A DNA stretch of 56,436 bases from assembly GCA_009838625.1 (NCBI GenBank), contig VXRG01000073.1:1-56436 (forward strand), given 5' to 3'. Shown in pieces: positions 22,294-30,784 of the stretch. Source of the stretch: Caldilineaceae bacterium SB0664_bin_27. Lineage in GTDB: Bacteria > Chloroflexota > Anaerolineae > Caldilineales > Caldilineaceae. How positions within the stretch are numbered: the stretch's first letter is position 1; the number at the start of each line of letters is the position of its first letter. Position numbers and translations under genes: made by a program. The notes beneath the pieces are model-generated. The model did not search any database. It was not told the DNA's origin and saw only the letters and a list, made by a program, of their open reading frames with translations.

Positions 22294-23376
22294 CTATCCG
22301 TATACTCGTACGTCATCGCCGTTGCCCCCGGCACCTGAATCAAGTACGCGGGCAAAGGCGCTGAGGCTCCGGTCGATATCGTCAGAAGAAACGCCCAGAT
22401 TGGTGACCGCTCGAAGATGGCTGCTATCTATGGGATTCAAGAGTACACCATGTTCTCTCAGCCCAGAGGACAGCTGTTTCGGTGTCATATCGTCGCGGCA
22501 AAGCTCGAAAATCACGATATCGGTTTCTACCAACTCCGGATCGATGGAGATTCCTTCCAGCTTCGCCAGGCCATCGGCCAGCTTGCGGGCGTTTACATGA
22601 TCGTCAGCAAGCCTTTCCACGTTTTCAGAAATGGCGACGATGCCGGCGGCGGCGATGATTCCTGCTTGGCGAGTTCCGCCGCCAAGGATTTTGCGCATCC
22701 GCCTCGCCCGTTTGATGAAATCAGAATCGCCAACGATGACCGACCCGACCGGGGCGCCGAGACCCTTGCTGAGGCACAGGCTTGCGCTGTCCGCTTCCTG
22801 CAGGAGACGGGCGGGGGAGACGTTTAGGGCCACGGCGGCGTTCCAGAGTCGGGCCCCGTCTACATGAAGCTTCAGACCCCGGCTGTGCGCCAGATTGCCG
22901 GCGGCGTCCATATACTCTACGGGAAGACAGCGTCCACCGGTACGGTTGTGTGTGTTTTCAATCGCCAGGAGTCGTGTCCGCGGGTAGTGCTCGTCATCGA
23001 CTCGAATCGACGACTCCACCTGCTCCAGGTCCAGAGTCCCGTCAGGTGCAGTGGGAAGCGGGCGGGGATGGACGCCGCCCAGACCTGCGGAGCCACCCTG
23101 CTCTGCGAGGAAGATGTGCGCTTGATCTCCCAGGATCATTTCATCGCCGCGACCGCAGTGGCTGAGTAGGGAAGCGAGATTGCCCATTGTGCCGCTGGAC
23201 ACGAATACGGCGGCTTCCTTTTGCAGCAAGTCCGCAGTCATTGCCTCCAGGCGATTTACGGTCGGGTCTTCGCCGTAGACGTCATCGCCGACCGGCGCCG
23301 AGGCCATCGCTTCTCGCATTTCATCCGTGGGCAGGGTCACGGTATCGGAGCGCAGGTCGATTGCTTTTTCAGTCAA
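22294..23376 (-). CDS. ltaE: Low-specificity L-threonine aldolase
   Basis: 360 aa from a TTG start. PLP-dependent cleavage of L-threonine/allo-threonine to glycine and acetaldehyde. The beta-eliminating lyase/threonine aldolase fold is shown by IDLRSDTVTLPT at the start, the SSGTMGN motif near 60, the HVDGARLWN aspartate near 173 and the PLP lysine at Lys204 in LCLSKGLGAP. The TTG at 23376 has an AAAGG site 8 bases upstream and gives the family's usual N-terminus; an upstream in-frame GTG at 23418 has no such site. It lies between the unknown 638-aa gene and the DUF697 gene, all on the minus strand. Confidence 0.9.
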   Translation of the reverse strand: MTEKAIDLRSDTVTLPTDEMREAMASAPVGDDVYGEDPTVNRLEAMTADLLQKEAAVFVSSGTMGNLASLLSHCGRGDEMILGDQAHIFLAEQGGSAGLGGVHPRPLPTAPDGTLDLEQVESSIRVDDEHYPRTRLLAIENTHNRTGGRCLPVEYMDAAGNLAHSRGLKLHVDGARLWNAAVALNVSPARLLQEADSASLCLSKGLGAPVGSVIVGDSDFIKRARRMRKILGGGTRQAGIIAAAGIVAISENVERLADDHVNARKLADGLAKLEGISIDPELVETDIVIFELCRDDMTPKQLSSGLREHGVLLNPIDSSHLRAVTNLGVSSDDIDRSLSAFARVLDSGAGGNGDDVRVYG

Positions 23377-23448
23377 AACAGTTTCCTTTCGTCTTGCGAT
23401 TGAAACGCGGTTCTGCACAGGAAGGGTATTGCGGCATCTGTTGCATTC

Positions 23449-25365
23449 TCAGGTTGCGTCGGTCTGCTGATGCTGACCGATATAGCCGATGACGACCAAT
23501 TGGCGAGCGCTATCCCAGTCGAAAGCAATCCGAATTGTGTAGCGAGAGTCCTTGTTGCTGCCTGTGCCGACGTGCCTCTTCAACCAGTATGTCTTGCCCT
23601 CCAGACTGGTCGTATACCAAGGCTTGTACCGGTACATTGTGTTCTTGCTTTGACTGCCTATATAGGTCCAGCCACAGGCCTTCTTTATTGACGAGTTAAG
23701 ATCAGGTACGCTTACTTCTCCCATCTTGGAACGATAGTAGGTCGTCGCAAGCCACTCGAGCGCGGCCATTACTTTGGCGGGCTTTTCGAATGGATTTTCT
23801 TCGATCTCAGATTTGGAGTTGGGCTGAAAGAGCAGTTCGCCGGCGTATTTCTCCCTAGCAAGGGCCACGGCAGTTCTAACGTTCTCGATCGGCAGGAATT
23901 CATCTTCACTGGGCGGTCTTTCGGTTGGCGACAGCTGCTTGCGTGTGTCTTCGTAAGCGACGCGCCAGAGCGTGACAAGCTCCAGCGTCGTCTTCAGTTC
24001 TCCTCGAAGCTCTTGAAGCTCCTGTCTCAGAGAACTGTTTTCCGCCTCCTGTAATGATTTGCCAGATTCCGAAACATAGGGAGTTTTTGCAGCGGTTTCA
24101 TGAGAGCTTTCATCGCGTTGGACAGGTTGCGATGGTTGTAAAGAGTCGGATTTCTCGTCCTCTGCGGCTGACGAATCCGAAACCGGCGCTTCAACGGTGG
24201 GAGTGTCTTTGGAATCAGGAGGACTGTTCGGGACCTCGGAGGAAGGAGCTTGAGCGTCCGACTGGGTACCATCGGTCTGTGAGGGTTCGACCTGCGCTTT
24301 AGAAGATGGGCCCGCCGATTCGGGGACAGGAGAAGCCTCAGTTTTTTCTATAGCTTCCAGGACCTCGTCATCTTCGTCGACGTCCAGAAACTGAATATGC
24401 ATCTGATAGATACAGGCGAGGATGTCTCGCTGAAGTTCTACGCGCCGCGGCCAGAGAGCTGCCTCCTCAGAAACAGTCGGAGCAATGTCGTGAACCGGCT
24501 TGTAGTCGTAAAGCAGGCTCTTAAAGGACTCAGTTTTGTGAAGTAATTCCTCTAATTCTTCGGCCGTCGGCAATTTATCGCCCGCCACCTGCTCGTACAA
24601 CTGGTCCAGTGTTCGGGCATCCGGATCGCCCATAAAGAATTCCAGTTCACGCCCGAACTCTTGCCTTATTTCGGCCAGGATTTCACTGTATTTCTGTGTA
24701 AATGATCGTACATTTGTTTTGTATCGAATGATTTCGGTGGCAGATGCTACAAAGTCGTTTGCTTGTTGCCATTGCGACGCGTCTGCCGGCAATTCCCGCA
24801 ACTCCTCAAGCCACTGGCGAAAGAACGCGTCACTTTGAGACTCCGCCGGATCGTCGTTGTCACCTTCGGCTCCGTCCGGCATGCTTCCCGACACACATAA
24901 TAGCATGAGAGCGATTTCGTCTTTACTGAATTGACTATGCGATGCAGCGAGACTTTCCGCTTCCTGCAGCCAATTATCGGAATCCCAACTTCCGGCGAAG
25001 CAGTTCTCGGAAAAGTCCAGACCTTGGACCGGCACTTTCAGTTCGGACAAGCGCCGGCTTACTATTTCATGGAGTTCGGCGTGGGAGTCCATCCAGATTT
25101 GCAGTACAGCGCCAACGAGTTCGGCAGAATCGGGCATGAGACGAAGGATTTCAGTGTGGAGAACACGGTAGTCCGCCCTATTCGGGTTTCGGAATCCTTT
25201 GATTCTCACGTTTTTGCGGAGTACTAACTGGAACAGTTGCCTGAGATCTCCACTGGCTTTTTTCCTCCGGACCAGGGCGCGCTCAACCACTTCTGCGCGG
25301 AAATCGTCCGACATCAAGTCTACAATGTTGTTCAACTTAGGGGCCGCGGCGTGTGTAGGGGTCAC
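23449..25365 (-). CDS. Uncharacterised 638-aa protein
   Basis: I do not recognise this family. The GTG-initiated protein has an N-terminal helical half (about residues 1-330) rich in charged residues, a Ser/Pro/Glu-rich disordered region at about 340-430, a short coiled coil (RQELQELRGELKTTLELV) near 445-465, and a C-terminal alpha/beta module from about 500. The end reads YTIRIAFDWDSARQLVVIGYIG, which has the rhythm of a small RelE-like beta-sheet or of C-terminal modules of mobile or defence proteins. No signal peptide or membrane helix is seen. The fourth-position gene in a minus-strand run after a kinase and a lipoprotein, it sits behind a terminator-like hairpin and so may have its own promoter. 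Upstream start alternatives are limited; an internal ATG at 25314 is possible. Confidence 0.65.
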   Translation of the reverse strand: MTPTHAAAPKLNNIVDLMSDDFRAEVVERALVRRKKASGDLRQLFQLVLRKNVRIKGFRNPNRADYRVLHTEILRLMPDSAELVGAVLQIWMDSHAELHEIVSRRLSELKVPVQGLDFSENCFAGSWDSDNWLQEAESLAASHSQFSKDEIALMLLCVSGSMPDGAEGDNDDPAESQSDAFFRQWLEELRELPADASQWQQANDFVASATEIIRYKTNVRSFTQKYSEILAEIRQEFGRELEFFMGDPDARTLDQLYEQVAGDKLPTAEELEELLHKTESFKSLLYDYKPVHDIAPTVSEEAALWPRRVELQRDILACIYQMHIQFLDVDEDDEVLEAIEKTEASPVPESAGPSSKAQVEPSQTDGTQSDAQAPSSEVPNSPPDSKDTPTVEAPVSDSSAAEDEKSDSLQPSQPVQRDESSHETAAKTPYVSESGKSLQEAENSSLRQELQELRGELKTTLELVTLWRVAYEDTRKQLSPTERPPSEDEFLPIENVRTAVALAREKYAGELLFQPNSKSEIEENPFEKPAKVMAALEWLATTYYRSKMGEVSVPDLNSSIKKACGWTYIGSQSKNTMYRYKPWYTTSLEGKTYWLKRHVGTGSNKDSRYTIRIAFDWDSARQLVVIGYIGQHQQTDAT

Positions 25366-25415
25366 AATTTCAATTCCGGGCAGGGCTCAAGAACCTGCAA
25401 TTCGCCAACTGTTGG

Positions 25416-25480
25416 AATAAAACGAGAAGAGAAAAGCTGGGGGCCGGCGCAGAATGCAACCGAACCCCCTCGCTTCTCTC
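25416..25480 (-). terminator. Probable intrinsic terminator after lipoprotein gene
   Basis: On the minus strand a long imperfect stem formed by 25465-25480 and 25429-25443 (GGGGG/CCCCC core, AAGC/GCTT, then GAGA/TCTC pairs) is followed by gttttatt. It lies 29 bases after the lipoprotein stop and separates that gene from the 638-aa gene. Confidence 0.5.
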
Positions 25481-25508
25481 TCTTTGGTCTGGGGCCTCTC
25501 AGTTGAGG

Positions 25509-26420
25509 CTATTCGGGTCGGAAGGTACCGACAATCGCTTTGATTTCGTTGGCCCGGTTCTGGACCTGATTCTCAGGAACGGCAACGACCAGGATGTAAG
25601 CCGTGTCGTTAGCCCGCAATGCGGTAATCACGATGTGGGCTTTGAACAGACCCTGGCTGGCCAGATCGGCGGTTGCAACGCCGCTAATCGAGGGCAGGTT
25701 GTTGGTCGTGCCTGCCTCCAGGCTCTTCACTTCCACAGGCACCGGCAAGGGCAGACTCTCCAACTGCTTCTCCAACCATTCGATCAGACTCTCGGACGAA
25801 ATGTCGTCATCAAGACCCGGGAAAATGCCGACGCCTGCCATCGCGGCGATAGGCGGCCTGGAGAAGATTGCCAGTTGTACTCCGAGGTGGCCGGCGTTCT
25901 CGCCGCCGGGGCCTGTCAGGGCATCATCCACCTGCTTGGCAGCCTCGGGGCTCACGAACCGCATGATCTGGCTCAGCTGACCGCTCTGAAGGTCAAAGAC
26001 GGACCAGCCGCGCGGGACGGCGAAGGAGTATCCCAGTCGATCGTTCTTGACTGTGGCCCAGCCGCTGGGGATGCTCACCTTTGGTTCTGGCGCGGGTGTC
26101 GCAGTCGGTTCAGGCGTGTCGGTCGGCTCCGGCTCGGGTGTGTCGGTCGGCTCCGGCTCAGGCGTGTCGGTCGGCGGGACCGGCGTGGGTGTGTCTGTCG
26201 GCGGCACCGGTGTATCGGTTGGCGGCACGGGGGTGTCCGTGGGCGGGACAGACGTGGCGGTAGGTTCGGCCTGCTGTCTCCTGTTACAGCCGGCAAGCGC
26301 CAAGGCTGCCACCAGAACGATTAGAACGACCATGTAGGATGATTGCGCCGAGGAGAATCGGCTCAACCGCTGGATGTGTCGGCCCAACCATCTGGCTCTT
26401 TCAACTGTCGAGTTTTGCAT
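25509..26420 (-). CDS. Lipoprotein with Thr/Pro-rich stalk
   Basis: 303 aa. A basic N-region, one hydrophobic helix and a lipobox LAGC with lipidated Cys45 mark a lipoprotein. Residues 50-113 are a repetitive stalk of PPTDTP and EPEPTDTP units, a spacer common in Chloroflexi surface proteins. The remaining 190 residues form a globular domain beginning IPSGWATVKNDRLGYSFAVPRGW, like extracytoplasmic domains of PsbP/Mog1 type (a weak resemblance). The start ATG has a GGAGGACAACG site and is better than an internal Met30. The unusually long n-region (29 residues) is therefore probably real. It follows the kinase gene by 22 bases on the same strand and may be its extracytoplasmic partner. Confidence 0.75.
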   Translation of the reverse strand: MQNSTVERARWLGRHIQRLSRFSSAQSSYMVVLIVLVAALALAGCNRRQQAEPTATSVPPTDTPVPPTDTPVPPTDTPTPVPPTDTPEPEPTDTPEPEPTDTPEPTATPAPEPKVSIPSGWATVKNDRLGYSFAVPRGWSVFDLQSGQLSQIMRFVSPEAAKQVDDALTGPGGENAGHLGVQLAIFSRPPIAAMAGVGIFPGLDDDISSESLIEWLEKQLESLPLPVPVEVKSLEAGTTNNLPSISGVATADLASQGLFKAHIVITALRANDTAYILVVAVPENQVQNRANEIKAIVGTFRPE

Positions 26421-26442
26421 CGTTGTCCTCCATTTTGGATAG

Positions 26443-28500
26443 TTAGAGCCGCAACTGCGACTTCAGAAAACTAATTGTGTCTTGTAAGTCACTATTGTAT
26501 ATCAGCAACCCTCCTTCAAACGATTGTAGTATGCCATTAGCCTGTACCGGCTGTGCGGAAGCCCAGCCCAACGCCTGTCTTACAAAGAGGTTTTCGGCCC
26601 AGATCTGCCCTATGCCGCGTACCGGCTGAAACAGCTCTTCCGCGGGTGACAGAAGGTCTGGGGAGTCGACTGCCTCCGGCATACCCGGGCGCCAGGCGTG
26701 TTCCCGCTGTTCCCACTCATCGTTGCTGAAATAGTGCAGGTAGACGATGGGCTTGTCCAAGCGGCCAAGGGCCATGCCGGTCTGGAAGAACTGGGTTTCG
26801 AAGGCCAGGAGGACCGGTACGCCCTTCGGGCAGCCGAGCTCCTGGGTGACCGAACTGTTTTCGCCGAGATAGCTTTCAAACTCAACTGCGATCTGATACT
26901 GGCAGTTACCGGCTTCATTCTTCACTGCTGCGTCAGGCAGCGGGGAAGCAGACTGCGTTTCGGATTCGCTCGATGGGGAAGCTGCACTACCTGCTGGAAC
27001 CTGCTCATCTACTGATTCTGCTGCATTTGGCGGCTGTTCGGGAGCAGCCAAGGAGGAGGCTTGCGTGTCGGTACTGTCCGGATCCTGTGCGGCTTGCGAC
27101 GGTGCTCTTTCCCGCAGCGTGTTGCTGATAAAGATACCTGCCGCCAGCAGACCGAAAATGAGTAAGACGGTCAAGACAGTCATTATCGGAAGTAGCCGCG
27201 AGCGTGAGGAACTACCAGCCGGGACAGATTGGGTGCCTTTTCCGTCTGACTGCTCCAGGGGGATGTCCCGCGACAAAGCCCCTTCCAGGCGGCTCTCCGC
27301 ACCGGTTACAATGACTGTTTCCGTTGTATGCGAGGATGAAGGGGGCAATCCGACTGAAGGCAGTGAAACAAGGGTAAGTGTTGACGTCTGCTCCGCGAGG
27401 GCGGTCTCCTGCGATGAGATGCGTCCGGCAATAGCGGTAAGGTCGTCGGCCAATTCGCGGGCGACAGCGTAGCGCTCTTCAGGATCTTTCGCGAGGCACC
27501 GACGCATCACTTCGACAAGCTCGGGGGGAAGTACAGCAAGCAGATCGTCGGGCAAGGCAAGAGACGCGTAAACGTGGGCGTGAAGGATCTGCGTTGTCGA
27601 GCCTGTGAAGGGTGGCCGGCCGACAAGGCAACGGTACAGGACAGCCCCCAGTGCATAGATGTCGGCGCGCCCGGTCACTTCGCGACTGCTGGCACACTGT
27701 TCCGGGGCCATATAGGCGGGCGTTCCGATCGTGCGTCCCTCGTTGGTCAACTCCGGCATATCGAGGGCCCTCGCGATGCCGAAATCCGACAGAAGCGGTG
27801 CTACAGGCAAATCTACGGCGGCGTGACCAACTGGATACTCTCCGCTTGAAGGCGTGCCGATCAGGATTTGTTCCGCTTCATAAACTGCTGAAACGGAATG
27901 ATAGCCGGCAGAAGCGCTGCCGAAGGCGCCAGGGTCGAAGGGCCGCAGAAGGATGTTACTGGGCTTTACATCCCTGTGGATGATTTCCTGCTGGTGTGCG
28001 TAGTCGAGAGCTCGGGCGATTGGGGCGAGGAGGTTGCAACATTCAGCAACACTGAGCCGTCCGCGGCGCTTCAGTAGCTGGTCCAGACTGTTGCCGTCGA
28101 CCAGTTCCATGGCGATGTAGGCGGCGCCGTCATCCGCTGCATTACCAACTTGCAACGTCTGTACGATGTGGGGATGCCTCAGGCTGGCGACGGTGCGAGC
28201 CTCCAGCTGAAAGCGGCTGCGCGCCGCGTCGTCGGCGCCATGGGACAGGATTTTGAGGGCAACTGTACGTTCCTGGATCTGGTCGTAGGACCGGTAAACG
28301 CTGGCCGTCCCGCCGCTCCCCAAGCGATCGCCAACCAGGTATCTGCCGACCTGACGGCCGGTCAGAGCACCGCCGCGCGATCGAGCGAGATCCGGGCCTG
28401 ATTCAGCAGGCTCTACAGAGCTGTACTCGCTCGTGACGTCTTCTTCTCGATTCTCTGACCTGACGGCAGTACCAGCAGGTCCCTTCTGGTCCGGTAGCAT
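26443..28500 (-). CDS. Transmembrane Ser/Thr protein kinase
   Basis: 685 aa. Residues about 50-310 are a Hanks-type kinase: glycine loop GDRLGSGGTASVY, VALKIL lysine near 80, IIHRDVKPSNIL catalytic loop near 175, DFGIARAL, and GTPAYMAPEQC. A juxtamembrane region leads to one membrane helix at about 437-460. The external part (about 530-685) has two LGFP-like units (LGCPKGVPVLLAFETQFFQTGMALGR, read as separate short motifs, and RQALGWASA), with no PASTA repeats. It probably phosphorylates cytoplasmic targets in response to an envelope signal. The lipoprotein gene follows by 22 bases and a divergent FHA regulator is on the other side. The FHA protein is a natural phospho-target or reader. Confidence 0.9.
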   Translation of the reverse strand: MLPDQKGPAGTAVRSENREEDVTSEYSSVEPAESGPDLARSRGGALTGRQVGRYLVGDRLGSGGTASVYRSYDQIQERTVALKILSHGADDAARSRFQLEARTVASLRHPHIVQTLQVGNAADDGAAYIAMELVDGNSLDQLLKRRGRLSVAECCNLLAPIARALDYAHQQEIIHRDVKPSNILLRPFDPGAFGSASAGYHSVSAVYEAEQILIGTPSSGEYPVGHAAVDLPVAPLLSDFGIARALDMPELTNEGRTIGTPAYMAPEQCASSREVTGRADIYALGAVLYRCLVGRPPFTGSTTQILHAHVYASLALPDDLLAVLPPELVEVMRRCLAKDPEERYAVARELADDLTAIAGRISSQETALAEQTSTLTLVSLPSVGLPPSSSHTTETVIVTGAESRLEGALSRDIPLEQSDGKGTQSVPAGSSSRSRLLPIMTVLTVLLIFGLLAAGIFISNTLRERAPSQAAQDPDSTDTQASSLAAPEQPPNAAESVDEQVPAGSAASPSSESETQSASPLPDAAVKNEAGNCQYQIAVEFESYLGENSSVTQELGCPKGVPVLLAFETQFFQTGMALGRLDKPIVYLHYFSNDEWEQREHAWRPGMPEAVDSPDLLSPAEELFQPVRGIGQIWAENLFVRQALGWASAQPVQANGILQSFEGGLLIYNSDLQDTISFLKSQLRL

Positions 28501-28718
28501 GATAGATCGACCGACCCAAGCGCGAAATCAATCCGAACTGTGCTCACACCATGCACCACCGTCGGTGCAGAAAGGCCTGGCTCCGCGGCTGTGGGTGTCT
28601 TGGCTCGAGGCTAAAGTGTTCAGTTGCGGCTTCGCGGCCCTAAGGCAGTGCTCTGAAGACTAGAGTCCCGCCAAGTCCGGCACGTCCGCAGTGACGCGTC
28701 CCCTAAGCGGCGCGAAGG

Positions 28719-28747
28719 TTGATAAACTTGCATTCGCGCACTATAAT
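28719..28747 (+). promoter_or_regulatory. Sigma-70 promoter of the FHA regulator
   Basis: TTGATA (28719-28724), a 17-base spacer and a perfect TATAAT (28742-28747). The transcript would start near 28754 and have a leader of about 230 bases before the FHA gene at 28988. Confidence 0.75.
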
Positions 28748-28879
28748 AACAGAGAAACTTGATTAGGGAAACAAGAAGCCAAAAGGGCAGACATTTAGAG
28801 GCGCTCAGTCAGGAGTTTTCCGGTTTACATCTGGCGCCGGCCCCGTTAAACTGTCTTGCCTGAACCGTTGAGAGCAGAG

Positions 28880-28920
28880 AGAGCGAGTTGAATCGTCTGT
28901 AACGGAATCTCGCTCTTTTG
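28880..28920 (+). terminator. Leader hairpin with T-run (possible attenuator)
   Basis: agagcgag (28880-28887) and ctcgctct (28909-28916) form an 8-bp stem with a 21-base loop, followed by tttg. It lies between the promoter and the FHA start, so it could act as an attenuator. The long loop and short T-run make it weak. Confidence 0.4.
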
Positions 28921-28987
28921 TTAATACGCGCCCGTGTTGAATCCAGCCTAAATCAGTACGCAAACCTATTTTACAAATGGAGCTCTG

Positions 28988-29650
28988 ATGCCAGCGAGTC
29001 AGAATGCGAGACTGGTCTGTCTCAGCGGTCCTGATGCGGGAACGGAATACGAACTTTCCGAGGAGCAGATTCTGATCGGGCGTTCCACCGACGCCTCGGT
29101 CGTCGTGAACGATGGGTTTGCCAGCCGACAGCACGCCGAGTTGCACTATATCGATGACGCGTTTCGTCTCCACGACCTGGAAAGCAAGAACGGTGTCTTT
29201 GTCAATGGCAGCCGTCTGTCGCCGGGGGCGACTGCCTGGCTTGAGGACGGCGACGAACTTCAGTTTGCCTCGACCCGCTACCGATTTCACGACCCATCGG
29301 CCACGATCACGGCGGCATTTCTGGAAGCCCTCCCGGAGGAAGGCATTCGAGTTGACTCGGCTACGCGTCAGGTTTACATAGACGGCAAGGTGCTCATGCC
29401 TCCGCTTAGCGTAAAACAGTTCGATTTACTCTGGTACCTCTACCAGAATCGCGGGCGGGTGGTTAGTAAAGATGAACTGGCGACCCACATCTGGTCCGAG
29501 GTGGACGGTAACGTATATGACGCCAGCATCGACCGAATGGTAAGCAGAGTTCGAAACCGAATCGAGCCAGCCGCGGAAGTTCCGGGGGATTCGAACTCTC
29601 GATTCATCGTTACGGTGCGGGGATTCGGGTATCAGTTGACAGATGGCTAG
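28988..29650 (+). CDS. FHA domain-winged helix transcriptional regulator
   Basis: 220 aa. Residues about 8-85 are an FHA phosphothreonine-binding domain with GRS (31-33), SRQH (46-49) and NG (68-69). Residues about 115-217 are an OmpR/PhoB-type winged helix (LSVKQFDLLWYLYQNRGRVVS, with the VRNRIEP recognition-helix region and a RGFGYQL wing). No receiver domain is present: the FHA domain replaces it. This arrangement reads threonine phosphorylation rather than aspartyl phosphorylation. It is transcribed divergently from the transmembrane Ser/Thr kinase, which is the obvious source of phosphothreonine. Its DNA targets are unknown but may include the divergent region itself. Confidence 0.9.
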   Translation: MPASQNARLVCLSGPDAGTEYELSEEQILIGRSTDASVVVNDGFASRQHAELHYIDDAFRLHDLESKNGVFVNGSRLSPGATAWLEDGDELQFASTRYRFHDPSATITAAFLEALPEEGIRVDSATRQVYIDGKVLMPPLSVKQFDLLWYLYQNRGRVVSKDELATHIWSEVDGNVYDASIDRMVSRVRNRIEPAAEVPGDSNSRFIVTVRGFGYQLTDG

Positions 29651-29986
29651 TTTCACGGCAACCAGTTGATTTCCCGGCTCCAACTTGACATACTCTGGCG
29701 CATCGAAGGAACAGGCAGCAGGCAACCACACGACTCAGTTCACTGAGGCTCCTTCCCCAGTTTCTCCTCCATTCCCAATCGAACAAGCTTGAATTTGCAG
29801 GATCCTGCCTGCGGGCTGCGGCCTGTCCGGCCAAAGCCAGCGATCGTAAGTAAACGGTCCGAGTTGCGTTGCAGAAGGTTCAGGATGCAGGCGGCAGGTC
29901 GAGCGTATCCTTGAATCAAGGCCACTTGGTCTCGAACAAGCCGGGCCGTGCAGCCAAACTCCGGGTCACCAAAGAGAAGGTCCGGC
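29651..29986. other. Intergenic region before the ECF sigma gene
   Basis: About 335 bases with no convincing gene, promoter pair or terminator on either strand. A TTGACA at 29686 lacks a matching -10 box at the right distance. Confidence 0.4.
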
Positions 29987-30724
29987 ATGTCATTCGGCAG
30001 GTTGGGATTGGGAAAGGATGTGCACATGTCACTGACTCACCACGAGTTTACGCATGGGGAACCAGGTCGGAGCGCGATACGCAGGGGAGTTGATTACGGG
30101 GCTAGACCAGGATTAGAGTCCGGAAGAGGTGCGGTAGGCTCTGCCTCGAGAGACGGTCGAGGATGGCCTTACAGTCTCATCCCGGCTGCCCGGGCCGGTG
30201 ACGGACAGGCCTTCCAGGGACTGGTCGAAGCGCACCGGGCATGTGCCGCCCGTCTGGCGCTCAGTATCTTGCAGACGGAGGAGGCCGCCGCGGATGCGGT
30301 CCAGGAGGCTTTGATCAAAGTACACCGGGCCATGCCTCGTTTCCAGGACGGCAATTTCCGAGCATGGCTACTACGAATTGTGTCGAACACATGCTACGAC
30401 CACCTGCGAAGCCAGAAACGCCAGCGCGCCCTCAGTCTCGAACAGATGATAGAGGAGTCGGATTTTGAGGCACCGGCGAGCGGTGAGGTGCAGAACCCGG
30501 AGCGATACGCGGTCAGGCAGGAGCAGATCGCGTTTCTCAGCCGGGTGATCGAAGCGCTCCCTTCCTGGTACCGCGATGTGGTTGTCCTGGTGGATGTCCA
30601 GGGCTACGATTATGGGGAGGCCGCGGCCTATCTGCGATTGCCGCGAGGCACGGTCAAGTCCCGTTTGAGCCGCGCCCGCGCCCATCTGCGAGATCAACTG
30701 GCGGCGGCAGACTTGCTACTCTGA
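29987..30724 (+). CDS. ECF-type RNA polymerase sigma factor
   Basis: 245 aa from the ATG at 29987 (AAGG site 6 bases upstream); an ATG at 30026 with its own AAAGGA site is also possible, and the first 70 residues are poorly conserved. Sigma region 2 is clear (AFQGLVEAHRACAARLALSIL, then AADAVQEALIKVHRAMPRF and FRAWLLRIVSNTCYDHLR), and region 4 ends the protein (YGEAAAYLRLPRGTVKSRLSRARAHLRDQL). It would direct RNA polymerase to a special promoter set. No anti-sigma gene is adjacent, so control may be by transcription or through the neighbouring FHA/kinase pair. Confidence 0.88.
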   Translation: MSFGRLGLGKDVHMSLTHHEFTHGEPGRSAIRRGVDYGARPGLESGRGAVGSASRDGRGWPYSLIPAARAGDGQAFQGLVEAHRACAARLALSILQTEEAAADAVQEALIKVHRAMPRFQDGNFRAWLLRIVSNTCYDHLRSQKRQRALSLEQMIEESDFEAPASGEVQNPERYAVRQEQIAFLSRVIEALPSWYRDVVVLVDVQGYDYGEAAAYLRLPRGTVKSRLSRARAHLRDQLAAADLLL

Positions 30725-30784
30725 AGCCGCCGCTGACCGGAACGGCGTAGGCAAGGTCACGGAATGTTGTTATGCGTCCTTACC

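Larger units (their letters stand above)
28501..28987. other. Divergent intergenic region kinase / FHA regulator
   Basis: 487 bases between the divergent kinase and FHA genes. It holds a near-consensus plus-strand promoter and a leader hairpin (listed separately) and a small inverted repeat around 28552-28569 (tgcacc...ggtgca) that could be an operator on the kinase side. No gene of convincing composition was found. Confidence 0.6.

Noticed and set aside
26101..26260. Tandem repeats that could suggest a CRISPR-like array
   Set aside because: They encode the PPTDTP stalk in frame and have no spacers of constant length.
25503..26324. Plus-strand open frame of 273 codons opposite the lipoprotein gene
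   Set aside because: It mirrors the Thr/Pro stalk in a repetitive Gly/Arg/Val-rich reading, has no ribosome site and is antisense to a gene with a strong start and lipobox.
29686..29720. TTGACA as a promoter for the ECF sigma gene
   Set aside because: No -10-like box at 15-19 bases downstream.
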